Source of the DNA: Conidiobolus incongruus B7586
Taxonomy: Eukaryota > Entomophthoromycota > Entomophthoromycetes > Entomophthorales > Conidiobolaceae
Length of the DNA stretch: 10,306 nucleotides
Assembly: GCA_000697335.1 (NCBI GenBank)
Contig: JNEM01011363.1
Span: 1 to 10,306 of the forward strand
Direction of reading: 5' to 3'
Part shown: piece after piece, positions 7,195 to 10,306 of the stretch
Layout of the letters: each line of letters begins with the position of its first letter
Position numbering within the stretch: position 1 is the stretch's first letter
The notes under the pieces: generated by a model
Database searches by the model: none
What the model was told of the DNA's origin: nothing
What the model saw: the letters and a program-made list of their open reading frames with translations, nothing else
Translations under genes and position numbers: made by a program

Positions 7195-7710
7195 GATTGT
7201 CGGCTTGACAACCCTTTGGATTACTCCAGACTGGCGAGAACCACTCACCAAAATCAGCTGATGAGGTAGCTTGAAAAATGTGCCTTCCATGGGATCCGTT
7301 TTATGAGTCCCGTGATGATGGATTCAGTTATGGACCCAAAGGTGTTGATAAAAGAGCATAGATAGTTATCAAAAGCAAGGATATTCTTTTAACTGGACAC
7401 TCAATCAAGGCTCGTTCCTCCAGCTGCGGTTCAACTATAAAGTTTCAATGAAATCATTATTAAGAACTAATTTATTTCAAGCAAATCTGTCGGCTTTATT
7501 TACCAACGCTTGACGAAATGGGTTCAAGCCAACTCATCACCCTTGATTCCAGAATGGTGACTTGTTCCCCAAACTTACGCACCGCGTTCACTACTTAACT
7601 AGTTATGTATGCGCCTTGGCTCTTCAGGCTTGTTTTGGACGTGATTTGCGCCCCCGGAATCAGTGAGCTGGCTACTTTGACCATCGCCAGCATTGACAAA
7701 CACGTGACAA
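7195..7710. other. G+C-elevated island, probable decayed gene or element, unidentified
   Basis: Hand counts over 7201-7740 give about 42% G+C (several lines near 50%), essentially the same as the intact arrestin-like gene and about double the flanks. Both borders are sharp. All three plus-strand frames hold 25-50-codon open stretches with protein-like composition, and so do minus-strand frames, but every frame is interrupted several times and none begins with a supported start. The composition argues for former coding DNA inherited or inserted here. I cannot identify a family, tell the strand, or say whether it was a host gene or a mobile element. There are no obvious terminal repeats at its borders. 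Confidence 0.4.
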
Positions 7711-7944
7711 AAATAATCGTTAATTATTAACTATCAACCATGCTTATTTAAAGTGAGTTTAGAGCAGTTAAATTTAATAAATGACAAGTGTTAATCCATT
7801 GCTATGTCTAAAATTCTTCACAATAATAAACCAGCAATGAAATCATTACCAATATTCGGTAATCCATAGATCCAATAAATGATCCAAGATCCATAAAAGT
7901 CTATGTGAATAATCTAAATATGATCTTTTGACATAGTTGTAATT

Positions 7945-7979
7945 AATCCATCGGCTATTTACACAACAGCTAATGGATT
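7945..7979. repeat. Imperfect hairpin, 12-bp stem with one mismatch and one G-U pair
   Basis: AATCCATCGGCT (7945-7956) pairs with AGCTAATGGATT (7968-7979) except for one mismatch and one G-U pair, leaving an 11-base loop. It lies 230 bp beyond the G+C-elevated island. No transcription unit is evident, so any RNA role is unsupported. Confidence 0.35.
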
Positions 7980-8277
7980 CACAATTTCACCACTGTTGAT
8001 TTTCATTTTATTTAGTAAAATAATAATAATGGTTATGATTATTAACTATTTTGGCTCCTTTGATTAGATTTCATTTTATTTTTATTTTTTTTCTTTATTG
8101 CTATTTCAAAATATGACACACAAATATTCAATCTTAATTGAAAATAATTAACTTGAAAATTTTATGAAAATTTAACTTTTAAATAATTTGAGTGATAAAT
8201 AAATTAAAAATTTATATAAATTAGCTCGATTCAATTCTTATAATAATTACAATATTGTTACCTTTTTAAAATAATCT

Positions 8278-8295
8278 TATATATATATATATATA
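8278..8295. repeat. (TA)9 microsatellite
   Basis: Nine uninterrupted TA units in an AT-rich spacer. Such tracts vary in length by replication slippage; no other role is indicated. Confidence 0.9.
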
Positions 8296-8694
8296 CACCT
8301 AACTTTAAACCATTTACCGTGAATTATATAATTTTGGAAATTTAGCCTCAACTTCTATTAAATAAAAACATTCAAAAAAAATTTTTTTAATAATTAAAAA
8401 TAAATTACTTGCATTATATTAAGTATAAAATCCTGAAATTAAAATCATTAATTTATTTTTAATCTTAAATAATAAACTAATTAAGTGATCTTAATTGATA
8501 ATTACTTAGAATTTTATATAATTAGTCAAAATATCCTGTTCCAATATAAAAGATTATGATAATCATGATATCATTACTATAAACTTCAATATAAGATAAT
8601 AATATTTATGAAATCATTTCGGTAAGTTTAGGATTCAATAATAAAATTTTTTTTACTGTTAATAAGAATATTTAACAATATGATCCATTGTCAA

Positions 8695-8718
8695 ATATAT
8701 ATATATATATATATATAT
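8695..8718. repeat. (AT)12 microsatellite
   Basis: Twelve uninterrupted AT units, the longest simple repeat seen in the window. It lies in gene-free DNA and is likely to be length-polymorphic. Confidence 0.9.
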
Positions 8719-8818
8719 TTCGGTTAATTTAATTTATGCTCAAAGAAAAGAGAAAATTCATGTGGATTTATATTCTCTTTTTTCATTTCGGGGATTTTTT
8801 TTTCAAAATTATAATATG

Positions 8819-8834
8819 TTAATGATATCATTAA
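8819..8834. repeat. 16-bp perfect palindrome and nearby direct repeat
   Basis: TTAATGATATCATTAA is its own reverse complement. The 14-mer ATCATTAATATATT that starts inside it (8827-8840) recurs at 8859-8872. About one palindrome of this size is expected by chance in a window of this composition, so no function is claimed. Confidence 0.35.
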
Positions 8835-9615
8835 TATATTATTTTCTTCAAAATATGAATCATTAATATATTGGTACTTTGATTTATTTTTTAAATTTCA
8901 CAATCTTTGACAAGGTATATTTTTATTGAATATTTCTGATAGCAAAATATGGATTTATAATTATTTTTTTATATTTTAATTTTATTACATTAATTATTTT
9001 AGAATGTATTAAGTTTTATAATTAATTTTATTTATTCAGATTTATTAAATATTAATATAAATTTACAGTTAGTTACTTTTTTTGAAAATATATAAAAAGT
9101 ATAATCAATTAAATTTATTTTAGCTAGTTTAAATTTACAGAAATTACAGATTTACTTGAATGCAATAATTAGTTTAGTTTACTATATGCCGTGATATATT
9201 GAGTATGTATTATAGGTTTAATTTATTTGATTTCAAATATTGTTAATATTATTGTTATAATTAGATGATAATAAAGTTTTGTTAATTATATTGATTGAAA
9301 TGAAATTAATAATTGATTATACAAGTTTTTTATGGATTATAATTCTGGCTGTTTTTTCAATTTAATATTTGACAAATCCCAGTTCAAACTCGAAAAATTT
9401 TAATTTTATTGATAAATTCTAATATTTTTGTTAGAAATTAATCAGTCTATATATTATTAGAATTTTATTAGTTTTTTTATCCTTGATAAATATCAGTAAT
9501 TTTAACAATTAAAAACTCGATATTTCCTGTACATGACTTTGATAAAATTGATATATTTTAACAATAGCTAAATCATATTTGATTAAATTTAATATAATGT
9601 TAAATAGATTAAAAT

Positions 9616-9700
9616 CAAGAATGGTGAACTCCTATCCTACTTGACACCCTGAGCCTCGGTTCCTAATAGTGCCCAAATGGTTTCTTAAATATAACAACAA
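9616..9700. other. Short isolated G+C patch
   Basis: About 80 bases with clearly more G and C than the surrounding DNA, including CACCCTGAGCCTCGG. It is too short to carry a recognisable domain and no RNA gene signature fits. It may be a fragment of the same kind of sequence as the 7195-7710 island, but apart from a 10-base match (AGAATGGTGA) I see no clear similarity. Confidence 0.3.
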
Positions 9701-10306
9701 TGAGGTGAAATAGATTTGTAATATAATAAACATTAACATTATACATTATAAACAAAACAAATATAACATATCCATTTTTACATTTGACAAAAATATTTTC
9801 AAATGTGGTTTTGTATCTTTGAGCTTGACATAGTAAATATTAAGAGATTAATAAGTGATAGTAATTAAACTTATTCGATATCTTTTATAAAACGATGTTA
9901 ATGTCAAATAAACTATTTAATTTCATTTTATATTTATTTTTATCATATTATCTGTAAAATATATATTTATAATTTAATTAAATCAAAAAGAATTATTATA
10001 TATTTATTAGATTTATTTTTTATACTTAAGATAGTATTCAACTAATTATTATTATATTAAATATTCATCATTAAGTAATAGAATTTTAAAATATCAATTA
10101 TTATTGAAACTAACTAGTGTTAATTTTTTCAACTATTTAGTTGATATTAAATTTATATTATTATCTTATATTATTATGAAATAATATTCTGATATGTTCT
10201 TTTTTATTTATATTATTCATATCTCTTAATAATTTTGAGTAATGAACTTTTTCCAATAATAAGACTATATAATTAAAAATTTTATGTTAGCCTATAAAAA
10301 TAAGTC
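9701..10306. other. AT-rich gene-free spacer to the window end
   Basis: Long A/T runs with no reading frame, RNA signature or repeat worth separate listing. Nothing indicates a gene entering from the right edge. Confidence 0.5.

Larger units (their letters stand above)
7711..9615. other. AT-rich gene-free spacer with microsatellites
   Basis: No coding region is supported. The stretch contains a small imperfect hairpin (7945-7979), three GATCCA copies between about 7869 and 7890, two dinucleotide microsatellites and long A/T runs. The 14-mer CAATGAAATCATTA at 7835-7848 also occurs at 7446-7459 inside the neighbouring island. A single shared 14-mer is weak evidence of a common origin. Confidence 0.5.

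Noticed and set aside
7521-7530. GGTTCAAGCC, resembling a tRNA B-box
   Set aside because: It is one base short of the consensus spacing, has no A-box at a suitable distance upstream, and no cloverleaf can be folded.
7701-7708. CACGTGAC E-box, resembling the CDEI element of yeast point centromeres
   Set aside because: There is no CDEIII-like element, and point centromeres are confined to a subset of budding yeasts. An AT-rich flank is uninformative in this genome.
8278-8718. TA/AT tracts considered as matrix-attachment or origin signals
   Set aside because: They are simple microsatellites in a uniformly AT-rich spacer, and nothing distinguishes an origin or attachment site.

Overview
The window is very AT-rich eukaryotic DNA with one convincing protein-coding gene. 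Base composition is patchy. Much of it (for example 1-1000, 8100-9600 and 9700-10306) is only about 10-25% G+C by eye and by hand counts of single lines. The gene and a few islands reach about 35-50%. A single-exon alpha-arrestin-like gene with a PPxY motif, a short TATA-bearing promoter and such AT-rich spacers fit an early-diverging fungus (for example an entomophthoralean or other 'zygomycete'-grade lineage). That assignment is inference from style, not from a marker gene; another AT-rich eukaryote is possible.

Layout. 1-3425: gene-free, AT-rich, with a slightly less AT-rich stretch at about 1040-1930 and a small CCAAT-bearing direct repeat near 2190-2225. 3426-4466 (minus strand): a 346-residue arrestin-like protein ending in PPPYFE. 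4467-4880: its 5' leader and promoter. The leader has no ATG on the sense strand for 281 nt. It is followed by a TATA box, three CCCCT (STRE-like) cores, a 14-bp perfect palindrome and CCAAT boxes. 4880-5580: an intermediate-G+C stretch (about 35%) with coding-like but interrupted readings that I cannot identify. 5580-7190: AT-rich spacer with two inverted repeats and a coding-like plus-strand stretch (6590-6889). 7195-7710: a sharp island of about 42% G+C, the same as the real gene, with no intact reading frame; this is the best candidate for a decayed gene or element. 7710-10306: AT-rich spacer with two TA/AT microsatellites, a small hairpin and one short G+C patch (about 9620-9690).

Functionally there is only one identifiable actor. 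The arrestin-like protein would be expected to recruit a Nedd4/Rsp5-type ubiquitin ligase to membrane proteins. Its promoter carries stress-element-like motifs, which would suit a gene controlling transporter turnover under stress. No tRNA, rRNA, CRISPR array, intact transposon or multi-gene system could be supported. I saw no evidence for an undescribed multi-component system; the islands of unexplained composition are the main leads.
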